DNA of 64,000 nucleotides, taken from contig JAWLGZ010000004.1 of NCBI GenBank assembly GCA_041690635.1, positions 62,001-126,000 of the forward strand, written 5' to 3'. Below are positions 1 through 8,570 of this stretch, one piece after another. This DNA comes from JAWLGZ01 sp041690635. GTDB taxonomy: Bacteria; Pseudomonadota; Gammaproteobacteria; Thiohalomonadales; Thiohalomonadaceae. Each line of letters starts with the position of its first letter. Within the stretch, counting starts at the first letter, position 1. The position numbers were made by a program, and so were the translations under genes. A model generated the notes under the pieces. The model made no database searches. It was not told where the DNA came from and saw only the letters and a list, made by a program, of their open reading frames with translations.

Positions 1-2
1 TC

Positions 3-710
3 ACCTGTGTGCTGCCGGGCGACGGATCCGTCGTCATCGAGAAGGGGGCCGCCGCCGGCGGACTCTCACTGGCGATCCCGGCGGAACTGGACGGTATCTC
101 CGACCATTACGGCATTGTCGCCGGTGGCGTCGCCCGCATCGCGGATCGCGAGGCGCGGCACGTAAGCCTGCGCCCGCGGGATGTCTTCCGCTACGGCCAC
201 GAATTCTGGGTGGACATGGAACACGGGTTGCTGCTCAAGTCGGAACTGGTGGATGCCAGCGGTGGTGTGCTGGAGAGGGTCATGTTTACCTCGTTGCAGC
301 TCCTCGACGGGGTGCCCGACCAACTGCTCCAGCCGATGGCGCTCGACGATAACGTGACTCGCTACCGTGAAGGGGCGCGGATGACGGCGGTCGAGCCCGC
401 CGACTGGCACATCGACGCCCTGCCCGCCGGATTTCACCTGGCCAGCCGCCGGCGCCACCATATCCCCACGACCGAGCGGGATATGGAGCACCTGCTGTTC
501 ACCGATGGTCTCGCGTCCGTGTCGGTGTTCATCGAATCCCATGCCGAGGCAGACGAGACGGGAGAGGGGCCGTTTCTCGGAAGTGGCCGTTCCGGTCCGG
601 TCAGTGCCTTTGCACGGGTGATCAACGGCCACCGGGTCACGGTGGTCGGGGAGGTGCCGCTCGCTACCGTTGAACTGGTCGGCGCCTCGGTGAGCCGTGG
701 GACACAGTGA
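3..710 (+). CDS. rseB: Sigma-E regulatory protein RseB/MucB, C-terminal part (5' end outside window)
   Basis: The reading frame is open from base 3, so the gene begins before the window; 235 residues of its C-terminal part are visible. RseB is a periplasmic protein that binds the anti-sigma factor RseA and delays its cleavage, keeping the envelope-stress sigma factor RpoE in check. The visible part matches the MucB/RseB C-terminal region (a VLPGDGSVVIEK-like entry, later HHIPTTERDMEHLLFTDGLASVSVFIE). The assignment rests on family resemblance plus context: rseC overlaps its stop codon and a DegP-like protease follows, the usual rpoE-rseA-rseB-rseC-mucD order. rpoE and rseA would lie upstream, out of view. 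Confidence 0.88.
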   Translation, partial: TCVLPGDGSVVIEKGAAAGGLSLAIPAELDGISDHYGIVAGGVARIADREARHVSLRPRDVFRYGHEFWVDMEHGLLLKSELVDASGGVLERVMFTSLQLLDGVPDQLLQPMALDDNVTRYREGARMTAVEPADWHIDALPAGFHLASRRRHHIPTTERDMEHLLFTDGLASVSVFIESHAEADETGEGPFLGSGRSGPVSAFARVINGHRVTVVGEVPLATVELVGASVSRGTQ

Positions 711-1195
711 TGATTGAGGAGACCGGCCGGGTCGTCGGCCTTGACGGCGAGTTCGCTCTGGTGCAGTCGGAACGCCGCAGCAGTTGCGGGAGCTGCCAGG
801 TGCGCAAGGGGTGTGGCACCGGGGCGCTCAGCCGCTACTTCGCCAGCCGTGTGCATGAGGTCCGGGTTGCGAACCCGATCGGGGCGAGGGTAGGCGAAGA
901 GGTGATCGTTGGTATCCCGGAGTCGGCCCTGATTCGGGGTTCGCTGGCGGTCTACCTGATCCCGTTGCTGGCGCTCATGGCCGGTGCCCTGTTCGGTGAG
1001 CAGATGGCACCGCAACTCGGGTTCGCCAACAGTGAGCCGTTGAGTGTGCTGGGCGGCATCGCCGGGCTCACCCTCGGACTCCTCTGGCTGCGGCGCTTCG
1101 GTCGGCGTGCCGGCCGTGGCGGTCGTTACCAGGCGATCATCCTGCGCCGTGTCGAGTCAGTACAGACGGTGAATTTCCTGTCGGAAGGGCTGTAA
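707..1195 (+). CDS. rseC: SoxR-reducing system / sigma-E regulator RseC family protein
   Basis: A 161-162 residue inner-membrane protein of the RseC/MucC family. A cysteine-rich N-terminal segment (CGSCQVRKGCG, about residues 24-34) is followed by two hydrophobic helices (about residues 85-105 and 117-137), the standard layout. Family members modulate sigma-E signalling and, in the Rnf/Rsx complex context, help reduce SoxR. GTG at 707 and ATG at 710 are adjacent candidate starts; both overlap the rseB stop, so the genes are translationally coupled. No deviation from the family is visible. Confidence 0.85.
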   Translation: MMIEETGRVVGLDGEFALVQSERRSSCGSCQVRKGCGTGALSRYFASRVHEVRVANPIGARVGEEVIVGIPESALIRGSLAVYLIPLLALMAGALFGEQMAPQLGFANSEPLSVLGGIAGLTLGLLWLRRFGRRAGRGGRYQAIILRRVESVQTVNFLSEGL

Positions 1196-1269
1196 CCAAT
1201 GAACCAGAAGAAGCAGTTCAGACCATCGAGATTCAGAGGGTGACGGGTGTAGCGGCGAGAACTGGTCTA

Positions 1270-1297
1270 TCTCTGCGATCTCCGTGTTTTGTGGCTA
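1270..1297. repeat. Single arm of a dispersed CTCTGCG-type repeat
   Basis: The intergenic stretch between rseC and the protease gene contains a CTCTGCGATCTCCGTG-like sequence running into TTTTGTGGCTAA. It resembles the arms of the inverted repeats at 7699-7814 and 16325-16462, but only one arm is visible here. It lies just before the ribosome binding site of the protease gene. Confidence 0.45.
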
Positions 1298-1312
1298 ATC
1301 GAGGTTTTTAGT

Positions 1313-2743
1313 ATGAGTTTGAGTTGCAAGCAGGGCCGGACTCTGTTCCGGCCGACGTGGGGTATTCTCCTGTTGGTGCTGCTGGTCGGCACCGCCCAGG
1401 CACAGAGCCTGCCCGATTTCACTGAACTGGCGGCCACAGCAGGGCCCGCTGTGGTCAACATCAGCACGCGTCAGGCGAGCGAGAGTCCGCTGCGCGGCTT
1501 GCCCAAGCAGATCCCGCTGCCGGAGTTTCCGGAGGGAAGCCCGTGGGAGGACCTGTTCCGGCACTTCTTCGGGGAGCGGGGCGACTCCGCACCGGAGGCG
1601 TTCGAGTCACGCTCGCTCGGGTCCGGTTTTGTTATCGACGGGGAAGGCCACATCCTCACTAATAACCACGTGGTGGCTGGTGCGGAGGAGATCGTCGTTC
1701 GATTCAGTGATCGGCGTGAGCTGAAGGCGGAACTGGTCGGGGCCGACCCGCGATCCGACATCGCGCTGCTCAAGGTCGATGCCGGTGATCTGCCGGTGGT
1801 GCCACTCGGTCGTTCGGGCAACCTGAAGGTCGGGGAGTGGGTGATGGCGATCGGCTCGCCGTTCGGTTTCGACCATTCGGTGTCGGTGGGTGTGATCAGC
1901 GCCCTGGGCCGCGCCCTGCCGAGCGAGAACTATGTGCCCTTTATCCAGACCGACGTGGCTATCAACCCGGGTAACTCGGGCGGTCCGCTGTTCAACCTGG
2001 ACGGGCAGGTGGTGGGGATAAATTCCCAGATCTACAGCCGCACCGGCGGCTACATGGGGGTCTCCTTTGCCATTCCCATCGATGTGGCGATGGAGGTGGT
2101 GGCCCAGATCAAGAAGCAGGGCTATGTCTCCCGCGGCTGGCTGGGTGTCCTGATTCAGGACGTCAATCGTGATCTGGCCGAGTCGTTCGGCATGGAGAAG
2201 CCGATGGGCGCACTGGTCGCCCGGGTGCTGGAGAATGGCCCGGCCGCCGCCGCAGGAATCCAGGTCGGCGACGTGATCGTGGAGTTCGCCGGCAAACCGG
2301 TGCACGCCTCCTCGGACCTGCCCCATCTGGTCGGCCGAACCACGGCGGGGAGTGACGCAAAGGTGAAGGTGATCCGTGAGGGGAAAACCCGGACACTGAC
2401 AGTCCGCATCGGCGAGTTGCCGGCGGAGGAGGAGTTGGCGATCGCGGCTGACGGCGGCGACCGGACCAGTGACAACCGGCTGGGGTTGACCGTTGAGCCT
2501 CTCCCCGTCGAGGCCCGCGAAAAGGGGGAGCGAGGGGTGGTTGTGCGGGAGGTGCGTTCCGGTCCGGCGGAAAAGGCCGGTGTCCGGCGCGGTGATGTCA
2601 TCCTGCGCATCAACGGGGTCGAGGTAACCGGGCTGGATCAGTTCCGGGAGGTGGCTAGGAAGCTGCCCGCGGGCAAGTCGGTACCGGTGCTGGTGCAGCG
2701 GCAGGGCAGCCCGATGTTCCTGGCCCTCCGTGTCCCGGAATAG
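1313..2743 (+). CDS. mucD: DegP/MucD-like periplasmic serine endoprotease
   Basis: A 476-residue Do-family protease: signal peptide (ILLLVLLVGTAQAQS, cleaved near residue 31), trypsin-like domain with the triad in TNNHVVAG (His), DPRSDIALLK (Asp) and NPGNSGGP (Ser), then two PDZ domains (about residues 275-370 and 395-475). It degrades or refolds damaged periplasmic proteins and feeds back on sigma-E. ATG 1313 is chosen because a GAGG box lies about nine bases upstream; an in-frame TTG at 1289 has no such site. Downstream of rseB-rseC this is the mucD position. An upstream GAACT...TCTCC pair could be a weak sigma-E promoter but is far from consensus. A paralogue lies at 49953-51389. Confidence 0.93.
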   Translation: MSLSCKQGRTLFRPTWGILLLVLLVGTAQAQSLPDFTELAATAGPAVVNISTRQASESPLRGLPKQIPLPEFPEGSPWEDLFRHFFGERGDSAPEAFESRSLGSGFVIDGEGHILTNNHVVAGAEEIVVRFSDRRELKAELVGADPRSDIALLKVDAGDLPVVPLGRSGNLKVGEWVMAIGSPFGFDHSVSVGVISALGRALPSENYVPFIQTDVAINPGNSGGPLFNLDGQVVGINSQIYSRTGGYMGVSFAIPIDVAMEVVAQIKKQGYVSRGWLGVLIQDVNRDLAESFGMEKPMGALVARVLENGPAAAAGIQVGDVIVEFAGKPVHASSDLPHLVGRTTAGSDAKVKVIREGKTRTLTVRIGELPAEEELAIAADGGDRTSDNRLGLTVEPLPVEAREKGERGVVVREVRSGPAEKAGVRRGDVILRINGVEVTGLDQFREVARKLPAGKSVPVLVQRQGSPMFLALRVPE

Positions 2744-2766
2744 TCGCTAAGGGGAGTTGGCGGATC

Positions 2767-3009
2767 ATCGCTCGGGAACTGACCGTTTACGTCCGGGTGG
2801 GGTGCGGCCTCTGCGAGGCTGTACTCGACGAGCTGGAACCTCACCGCGTCCGACTCGATCTGCAGGTGTCGGTAGTGGATGTGGACGGCGATCCGGCGCT
2901 GGTCGAGCGGTACGGCACACGGGTACCGGTACTGGTCGGCCCGGAGGGTGAGGTCTGCCACTTCTTTCTGGACACGGAAGCGTTGGAGCGCCATTTCACA
3001 ACCCCTTGA
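2767..3009 (+). CDS. Glutaredoxin-like thiol-fold protein, start codon unclear
   Basis: A small glutaredoxin/thioredoxin-fold protein of the family often found next to lepA in Gammaproteobacteria. It has the N-terminal beta strand LTVYVRV, a CGLC redox motif, and the cis-proline strand TRVPVLVGPEGE. The frame contains no ATG, GTG or TTG before the first beta strand. The natural start would fall at ATC 2764 or 2767, six to ten bases after a GGGGAG box at 2751-2756. The first conventional start (GTG 2797) would cut off the first strand and leave only 70 residues. A non-AUG start or a local sequence error is therefore likely. Confidence 0.68.
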   Translation: MARELTVYVRVGCGLCEAVLDELEPHRVRLDLQVSVVDVDGDPALVERYGTRVPVLVGPEGEVCHFFLDTEALERHFTTP

Positions 3010-3022
3010 ATTCGAGTAGAAT
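2995..3022 (+). promoter_or_regulatory. Candidate sigma-70 promoter for lepA
   Basis: TTCACA at 2995-3000 and TAGAAT at 3017-3022 are separated by 16 bases; each matches the consensus hexamer at five of six positions. The promoter overlaps the end of the glutaredoxin-like gene and would start transcription just before the hairpin at 3032-3053. Confidence 0.5.
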
Positions 3023-3031
3023 CTGCGGCCG

Positions 3032-3053
3032 GAGGCGCCCCGTCGGGCGCCTC
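3032..3053 (+). terminator. Strong hairpin in the lepA leader
   Basis: A perfect nine-base-pair stem (GAGGCGCCC with GGGCGCCTC, loop CGTC) is followed by only a short T-rich stretch (TCGTTTA). It ends nine bases before the lepA GTG. It may be a terminator for the upstream gene, or a leader hairpin affecting lepA translation. Confidence 0.5.
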
Positions 3054-3061
3054 TCGTTTAT

Positions 3062-4882
3062 GTGACGCGCGAATCCGTGACCGATATCAACCACATCCGC
3101 AACTTTTCCATCATCGCCCACATCGACCATGGCAAGTCCACCATCGCCGACCGCTTCATCCAGGTCTGCGGTGGTCTGACCGATCGTGAGATGGCCGAGC
3201 AGGTGCTCGACTCCATGGATCTGGAGCGGGAGCGCGGCATTACCATCAAGGCGCAGAGCGTCAGTCTCAAGTACCGGGCGCGCGATGGTGAGGAGTACCT
3301 CCTCAACTTCATCGATACCCCCGGACACGTGGATTTCTCTTACGAGGTCTCACGCTCCCTCTCCGCCTGCGAGGGGGCCCTGCTGGTGGTGGATGCCTCC
3401 CAGGGGGTCGAGGCGCAGTCGGTGGCGAACTGCTACACGGCCATCGAACAGGGACTCGAGGTGGTCCCGGTGCTGAACAAGATCGACCTGCCGGCGGCCG
3501 ACCCGGAGCGTGTGGTACGGGAGATCGAGGAGATCATCGGACTGGAGGCGCACGATGCGGTGCTGGTGAGTGCCAAGACCGGCCTGGGCATCGAGGACCT
3601 GCTGGAGGACCTGGTCAAACGGGTCCCGCCGCCACAGGGAGAGAGCGATGTACCCCTCAAGGCGCTGATTATCGACTCCTGGTTCGACAACTACCTGGGG
3701 GTGGTCTCCCTGGTGCGGGTGGTCGAGGGCACGCTGCGCAAGAAGCAGAAGCTGACGGTGATGTCCACCGGGCGCAGCCATCAGGTGGATCGGGTCGGTG
3801 TCTTCACCCCGAAGATGTCGGATACCAACGTGATCGGTACCGGTGAGGTCGGTTTTGTCATCGCCGGCATCAAGGAGATCGACGGCGCTCCGGTCGGCGA
3901 TACCCTGACCGACACTGACCGCCCCGCACAGGGGCCGTTGCCGGGGTTCAAGCAGGTGCAGCCGCGGGTGTTCGCCGGCCTGTTTCCCACCAGTGCCGAT
4001 GCCTACGAGGACCTGCGCGACGCCCTCGGAAAACTGCGTCTGAACGACGCGGCACTGTTCTACGAACCGGAGAACTCCCAGGCACTCGGCTTCGGCTTCC
4101 GCTGCGGTTTCCTTGGGATGCTGCACATGGAGATCGTGCAGGAGCGGCTCGAGCGGGAGTACGACCTCGACCTCATCACCACCGCACCGACGGTGATTTA
4201 TGAAGTCGAAACCACCAAGGGCGAGGTGATTCGGGTCGACAACCCCTCCAAGCTGCCGGCCTCCAATCATATTGCCGAGATTCGGGAGCCGATCATCATC
4301 GCCTCCATCCTGGTGCCCCAGGATTACGTGGGCAATGTCATCACCCTCTGCATCGAAAAACGGGGGGTGCAGAAGAAGATGCAGTATCTCGGCAACCAGG
4401 TCGCACTGGAATACGAGATGCCAATGAACGAGGTGGTGCTCGACTTCTTCGACCGACTCAAATCGGTCAGCCGCGGCTATGCCTCTCTGGACTATCAGTT
4501 CGTGCGGTTCCAGCCGGCAGAGCTGGTCAAGCTGGATGTCCTGATCAACGGCGACCGCGTGGATGCGCTCTCGATTATCGTTCATCGGGACCAGTCGCAG
4601 ACGCGGGGGCGCGAGCTGGTGGAGAAGATGCGGGAACTGATCCCGCGGCAGATGTTTGATGTGGCAATCCAGGCGACCATCGGCTCGCATGTGATCGCCC
4701 GGAGCAACGTCAAGGCACTGCGCAAGAACGTGACCGCCAAGTGCTACGGGGGGGACGTATCGCGGAAGCGCAAGCTGCTGGAGAAACAGAAGGCCGGCAA
4801 GAAGCGTATGAAGCAGATCGGCTCGGTCGAGATCCCGCAGGAGGCCTTCCTGGCCGTACTGCACGTAGGGAAGGACAAGTAG
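3062..4882 (+). CDS. lepA: Elongation factor 4 (LepA)
   Basis: A 606-residue translational GTPase that binds ribosomes and acts in initiation/back-translocation. The G domain shows AHIDHGKST (P loop), DTPGHVDF (G3) and NKIDLP (G4). EF-G-like domains II, III and V follow, then the LepA-specific C-terminal domain (RSNVKALRKNVTAKCYGGDVSRKRKLLEKQKAGKKRMK region). Length and domains are standard. GTG 3062 is used, with a second in-frame GTG at 3077; the conserved part begins at DINHIRNFSIIAHIDHG. lepB starts immediately after its stop codon, so lepA and lepB are co-transcribed as in E. coli. Confidence 0.97.
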   Translation: MTRESVTDINHIRNFSIIAHIDHGKSTIADRFIQVCGGLTDREMAEQVLDSMDLERERGITIKAQSVSLKYRARDGEEYLLNFIDTPGHVDFSYEVSRSLSACEGALLVVDASQGVEAQSVANCYTAIEQGLEVVPVLNKIDLPAADPERVVREIEEIIGLEAHDAVLVSAKTGLGIEDLLEDLVKRVPPPQGESDVPLKALIIDSWFDNYLGVVSLVRVVEGTLRKKQKLTVMSTGRSHQVDRVGVFTPKMSDTNVIGTGEVGFVIAGIKEIDGAPVGDTLTDTDRPAQGPLPGFKQVQPRVFAGLFPTSADAYEDLRDALGKLRLNDAALFYEPENSQALGFGFRCGFLGMLHMEIVQERLEREYDLDLITTAPTVIYEVETTKGEVIRVDNPSKLPASNHIAEIREPIIIASILVPQDYVGNVITLCIEKRGVQKKMQYLGNQVALEYEMPMNEVVLDFFDRLKSVSRGYASLDYQFVRFQPAELVKLDVLINGDRVDALSIIVHRDQSQTRGRELVEKMRELIPRQMFDVAIQATIGSHVIARSNVKALRKNVTAKCYGGDVSRKRKLLEKQKAGKKRMKQIGSVEIPQEAFLAVLHVGKDK

Positions 4883-5734
4883 GTGGATTTTCCGACGATT
4901 CTGGTGCTGGCGACCCTGATTACGGGCGTAATCTGGGCCATTGACGCCCTGTTCCTCGCCCCCGGACGGCGGCGGCAGGCCGAGGCGATGAAGGCCGCCA
5001 ACGCGAGCGAGGCGGCGGTCGTCGAAGCGGTGCGGGAGCCTTGGCTGACCGAGTATGCGCGTTCATTCTTCCCCATCATCCTCGCCGTGCTGGTCATCCG
5101 TTCCTTTGTTGCGGAGCCGTTCCGCATCCCCTCCGGTTCCATGATGCCGACACTGCTGGTCGGCGACTTCATTCTGGTCAACAAGTTCGCCTATGGGATT
5201 CGGCTGCCGGTACTCGATACCGAGTTGATCGCGACCGGCACCCCGGAGCGTGGTGACATCGCGGTGTTCCGTTACCCGGAGGACCCCAAGGTGGATTACA
5301 TCAAGCGGGTGGTGGGCATCCCCGGGGATCAGATCGTCTATCGGGACAAGGTTCTTTATATCAACGGCGAGCCTGTGCCGCAGCGCCCGGAGGGGCGTTA
5401 CGTAGGCCATGGCTCCGGATCGGTGATGACCGGGGCCGCCATACGCAGCGAGCAGTTGGGGGCGGTGAGCCATCGCATTCTGGTGGTGGAGCAGATTGCC
5501 GAACCGGTAGACTTTACCTTTACCGTCCCCGAGGACGAATACTTCGTGATGGGGGATAATCGGGACAACAGCCGCGACAGCCGCTTCTGGGGCACGGTGC
5601 CCAGGGCGAACCTGGTAGGTGAGGCGTTTCTGATCTGGTGGAACATCGATTGTGGTGGGCAGGGGTTGCTTCCCTGCATGGGCTCGCTGCCTTCCGTCGT
5701 CGATTGGAGTCGAATCGGTACCGTTATCGACTGA
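4883..5734 (+). CDS. lepB: Signal peptidase I
   Basis: A 283-residue inner-membrane protease that removes Sec/Tat signal peptides. Two N-terminal membrane segments (residues 3-24 and about 60-78) precede the catalytic region. The Ser nucleophile lies in IPSGSMMPTL and the general-base Lys in YIKRVVGIPGD; the C-terminal box is GDNRDNSRDSRFWG. The GTG start directly follows the lepA stop. It is followed 11 bases later by a DUF4845 gene, as in many Gammaproteobacteria. Confidence 0.96.
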   Translation: MDFPTILVLATLITGVIWAIDALFLAPGRRRQAEAMKAANASEAAVVEAVREPWLTEYARSFFPIILAVLVIRSFVAEPFRIPSGSMMPTLLVGDFILVNKFAYGIRLPVLDTELIATGTPERGDIAVFRYPEDPKVDYIKRVVGIPGDQIVYRDKVLYINGEPVPQRPEGRYVGHGSGSVMTGAAIRSEQLGAVSHRILVVEQIAEPVDFTFTVPEDEYFVMGDNRDNSRDSRFWGTVPRANLVGEAFLIWWNIDCGGQGLLPCMGSLPSVVDWSRIGTVID

Positions 5735-5745
5735 GGAGGAAGCAC

Positions 5746-6126
5746 GTGAACAAGCCGCTTGCAAGCAGGAAGAAACAACAGGGAGTCACCGGGGCCAGTG
5801 TCATCGGTATCGTGGCATTGGTGCTCTTCTTTGCACTGATTCTCATCCGATTGGCACCGGTCTACATCGAGCACTTCAGCGTCAAGGACTCACTGAAGAG
5901 CCTGGCCGAGGAGCAGAAGCCCGGAACCCCCGCCCAGATGCGCGACAAGCTGCAAAAGCGCTTCAGCATCAACCAGATTGAACGGGTCAAAAAGGAACAT
6001 GTCAGCTTCGAACGTAAGGGCCGTAATTACATCGTGACCGTCAAGTACGAGGCGCGCGTGCCATTTATCAGCAACATCGATTTTGTCGCCAGTTTCGAGG
6101 ACAGCATCGAGGTGCAAGCCAATTGA
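5746..6126 (+). CDS. DUF4845 membrane protein
   Basis: A 126-residue protein with one N-terminal transmembrane segment (GASVIGIVALVLFFALILI) and a soluble domain likely in the periplasm. DUF4845 proteins sit between lepB and rnc in Gammaproteobacteria; their function is unknown. GTG 5746 is chosen because GAGGAGG at 5733-5739 is well placed and the charged MNKPLASRKKQ start suits a membrane anchor. The rnc TTG overlaps its stop. Confidence 0.85.
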   Translation: MNKPLASRKKQQGVTGASVIGIVALVLFFALILIRLAPVYIEHFSVKDSLKSLAEEQKPGTPAQMRDKLQKRFSINQIERVKKEHVSFERKGRNYIVTVKYEARVPFISNIDFVASFEDSIEVQAN

Positions 6127-6800
6127 GGTCCCCTGTTGAGGTGCTGAGTGGGCGCCTCGGCTACCGGTTCCAGGATCCGGGGCTGCTCGAGATTGCACTG
6201 ACCCACCGGAGCGTCGGCAGCAACAACAACGAGCGGCTCGAATTCCTGGGTGACGCCGTGCTCAGCTTTGTCGTTTCGGATGAATTGCTGCACCGTTTTC
6301 CGACCGCGGACGAGGGAACGCTGAGCCGTCTTCGTTCGAGCCTGGTCAAAGGTGAGTGTCTGGCCCGGGTGGCCCGAACTCTCTCCCTCGGCGACTACCT
6401 GCACCTGGGTTCGGGTGAGCTGAAGAGCGGGGGCGCGCGGCGCGACTCGATCCTTGCCGACGCCTTGGAGGCGGTGATCGGCGCAGTGTACGAGGACGGC
6501 GGCACCGAGGCGGCTCGCGGGCTGGTGCTCGGCCTGCTGGCCGAGGAGTTGGAGTCTGCCTCCCCTCTGGCGGTCCTGAAGGACCCGAAGACCCGCCTGC
6601 AGGAGTTTCTTCAGTCGCGTCGTCTTCCGCTTCCCGAGTACGAGGTGCTCTCCGTCACCGGCGACGCCCACGACCAGACCTTCGAAATACTCTGCCGGGT
6701 GCCCGGCCTTGAACAGCCGATCCGCGGCACCGGCGGCAGCCGCCGCAAAGCGGAGCAGGATGCGGCGGCGAGCGCCTTGGAGATATTGGAACGTGGCTGA
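6123..6800 (+). CDS. rnc: Ribonuclease III
   Basis: A 225-residue double-strand-specific endoribonuclease for rRNA processing and mRNA control. The signature NERLEFLGDAVL (residues 35-46) carries the catalytic acidic residues, with the second acidic set in DALEAVIGAVYEDGG. A dsRNA-binding domain occupies about residues 150-222 (DPKTRLQEFLQSR to SRRKAEQDAAASALE). The TTG start overlaps the upstream stop; a GTG at 6141 is an alternative. The 3' end overlaps era by eight bases, the conserved rnc-era pairing. Confidence 0.96.
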   Translation: MRSPVEVLSGRLGYRFQDPGLLEIALTHRSVGSNNNERLEFLGDAVLSFVVSDELLHRFPTADEGTLSRLRSSLVKGECLARVARTLSLGDYLHLGSGELKSGGARRDSILADALEAVIGAVYEDGGTEAARGLVLGLLAEELESASPLAVLKDPKTRLQEFLQSRRLPLPEYEVLSVTGDAHDQTFEILCRVPGLEQPIRGTGGSRRKAEQDAAASALEILERG

Positions 6801-7683
6801 GTATCGCAGCGGTCTTGTCGCAATCGTCGGTCGGCCGAACGTGGGCAAATCCACGCTCATGAACCGCCTGCTCGGGCAGAAGATCAGCATCACCTCACCC
6901 AAGCCGCAGACCACCCGCCACCGGATCCTCGGCATCCACACTGCGGAGGACCACCAGGCGGTCTATGTGGATACGCCGGGGCTTCACCTCGGGGTGAAGA
7001 AGGCGATGAACCGTTACATGAACCGGGCGGCCACCGGTGCGCTGGAGGATGTGGATCTGGTGCTGTTCGTGATCCAGGCGGGACGCTGGACCGACGAGGA
7101 CGAGAACGTCCGGCAGCGCCTGGCGAAACTCCAGGTGCCGGTGGTGCTGGTGGTGAACAAGATCGATCGCCTCAAGGACCGCGCGGAACTGTTGCCCTAT
7201 CTGCAGAAGGCGGCCGACCGCATGACCTTTTCCGAGGTGGTGCCGCTCTCCGCCCTGAAGGGGGAGAACTTCGAACCGCTGGCGCAGATCGTGGCCGAAC
7301 GCTTGCCGGAAGGGCCGCCGATGTTTCCGGAGGACCAGATCACCGATCGATCGGAGCGCTTCATGGCCGCCGAGATCGTGCGTGAAAAGCTGATGCGGCG
7401 GCTGGGGCAGGAGCTGCCTTACGCCCTGACCGTGGAGATCGAGGCGTTTCGCACCGAAGGCGAAATGCGGCACATCGCCGCGGTCATCTGGGTCGAGCGG
7501 GCGGGCCAGAAGAAGATCGTCATCGGCGAAAAGGGTGCCGTACTGAAGAGCATCGGCCAGCAGGCCCGTGAAGACATGGAGCGGCTGTTCGATTGCAAGG
7601 TGTTCCTCCAGCTCTGGGTCAAAGTGAAGGAGGGGTGGTCCGACGACGAACGCGCCCTGGTCAGCCTCGGATACACGGATTGA
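6793..7683 (+). CDS. era: GTPase Era
   Basis: A 296-residue GTPase that binds the 3' end of 16S rRNA and assists 30S maturation. It has GRPNVGKST (G1), VDTPGLH (G3), NKIDRL (G4) and SALKGEN (G5), followed by a KH domain (about residues 205-290, VIGEKGAVLKSIGQQAREDMERL). GTG 6793 lies inside the end of rnc; longer readings of the frame into rnc lack conserved sequence. Confidence 0.97.
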   Translation: MAEYRSGLVAIVGRPNVGKSTLMNRLLGQKISITSPKPQTTRHRILGIHTAEDHQAVYVDTPGLHLGVKKAMNRYMNRAATGALEDVDLVLFVIQAGRWTDEDENVRQRLAKLQVPVVLVVNKIDRLKDRAELLPYLQKAADRMTFSEVVPLSALKGENFEPLAQIVAERLPEGPPMFPEDQITDRSERFMAAEIVREKLMRRLGQELPYALTVEIEAFRTEGEMRHIAAVIWVERAGQKKIVIGEKGAVLKSIGQQAREDMERLFDCKVFLQLWVKVKEGWSDDERALVSLGYTD

Positions 7684-7698
7684 AAGGGAGAAACGATC

Positions 7699-7814
7699 AC
7701 CGCAGAGGACGCAGAGGTCGCAGAGAACCCCGGTCCAATGAGTGCTCTTCCCTGTAGCCCGAACGGCAGGTATTCAGTCCCGCTCTTCTCTGCGACCTCC
7801 GCGACCTCTGCGGT
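7699..7814. repeat. Inverted repeat with CGCAGAG arms
   Basis: The arms at 7699-7727 and 7786-7814 are 29 bases each and are reverse complements with two mismatches. Each arm contains tandem CGCAGAG/CTCTGCG units; the loop is 58 bases. It fills the era-recO gap and has no coding potential. Related sequences lie at 1270-1297 and 16325-16462, which makes it one member of a dispersed palindromic family. Confidence 0.75.
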
Positions 7815-7841
7815 TAATCTGTTTCATGCGGAATATCGAAA

Positions 7842-8570
7842 ATGTCGGATTCCGGGCTGCAGGCAGCCTACGTCCTCCATCGCACGCCCTACCGCGAGAC
7901 CAGCCTGCTGGTTGAGGCGTTTACCGCCGATTCGGGACGGGTGGGGCTGGTGGCGCGCGGTGCGCGCCGGAAGCGTGGCAGCGGCGCACTGCTCGAACCG
8001 TTCCTGCCGCTGCTGCTCGGCTGGGGCGGGCGCGGAGAACTCGGGACGCTGACCGGCGTTGAACCCCGTCCCGCGATTGGCACACTGCCGGGGCGGCGTA
8101 TCCTGAGTGGTTTCTACCTGAACGAACTGCTGCTTCGCCTGCTTCAGCGGCACGATCCCCACCCGGAACTGTTTGCCGTCTATGAAGAGACGCTTCTCCA
8201 CCTGTGCGAAGGAGAGGAGGAGCAGTGGACCCTGCGCCGCTTCGAGGTGCAGCTACTCGATGCACTGGGCTACGGGTTGAGTCTCGACAGCACCGTCGAG
8301 GGTGAGCAGGTTCAGTCCGGGCGCCGCTATTGTTACCATCTGGAGCAGGGCCCGCTCCCCGCCACGGGTGAGGGCGGCCTCCTGATCCATGGCGAAACGC
8401 TGCTCGCGCTGGCATCCGATGCCGAGCCGGGTGAGCGGACCCTGATGGAGGCAAAGCGCCTGCTGCGTGCTGCACTTGGAACCTATCTGGGCGAACGGCC
8501 GCTTCGCAGCCGTGAACTTTATCGGCGCGCCGTTTCGCGCCCAACCACAACCGAAGGGAAACCGCAGTGA
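7842..8570 (+). CDS. recO: DNA repair protein RecO
   Basis: A 242-residue recombination mediator that helps load RecA at gaps with RecF/RecR. The N-terminal OB-fold begins with AYVLHRTPYRETSLLVEAFT and RVGLVARGARRKRGS; a helical C-terminal part follows. The zinc-binding cysteines of some RecO proteins are not evident. ATG 7842 follows the repeat element. pdxJ starts within its last codons (4-base overlap), continuing the era-recO-pdxJ-acpS order. Confidence 0.93.
   Translation: MSDSGLQAAYVLHRTPYRETSLLVEAFTADSGRVGLVARGARRKRGSGALLEPFLPLLLGWGGRGELGTLTGVEPRPAIGTLPGRRILSGFYLNELLLRLLQRHDPHPELFAVYEETLLHLCEGEEEQWTLRRFEVQLLDALGYGLSLDSTVEGEQVQSGRRYCYHLEQGPLPATGEGGLLIHGETLLALASDAEPGERTLMEAKRLLRAALGTYLGERPLRSRELYRRAVSRPTTTEGKPQ

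Noticed and set aside
3350..4864. Long minus-strand frame (504 residues) opposite lepA
   Set aside because: It lies antisense to a fully conserved LepA and has low-complexity, non-protein-like composition.
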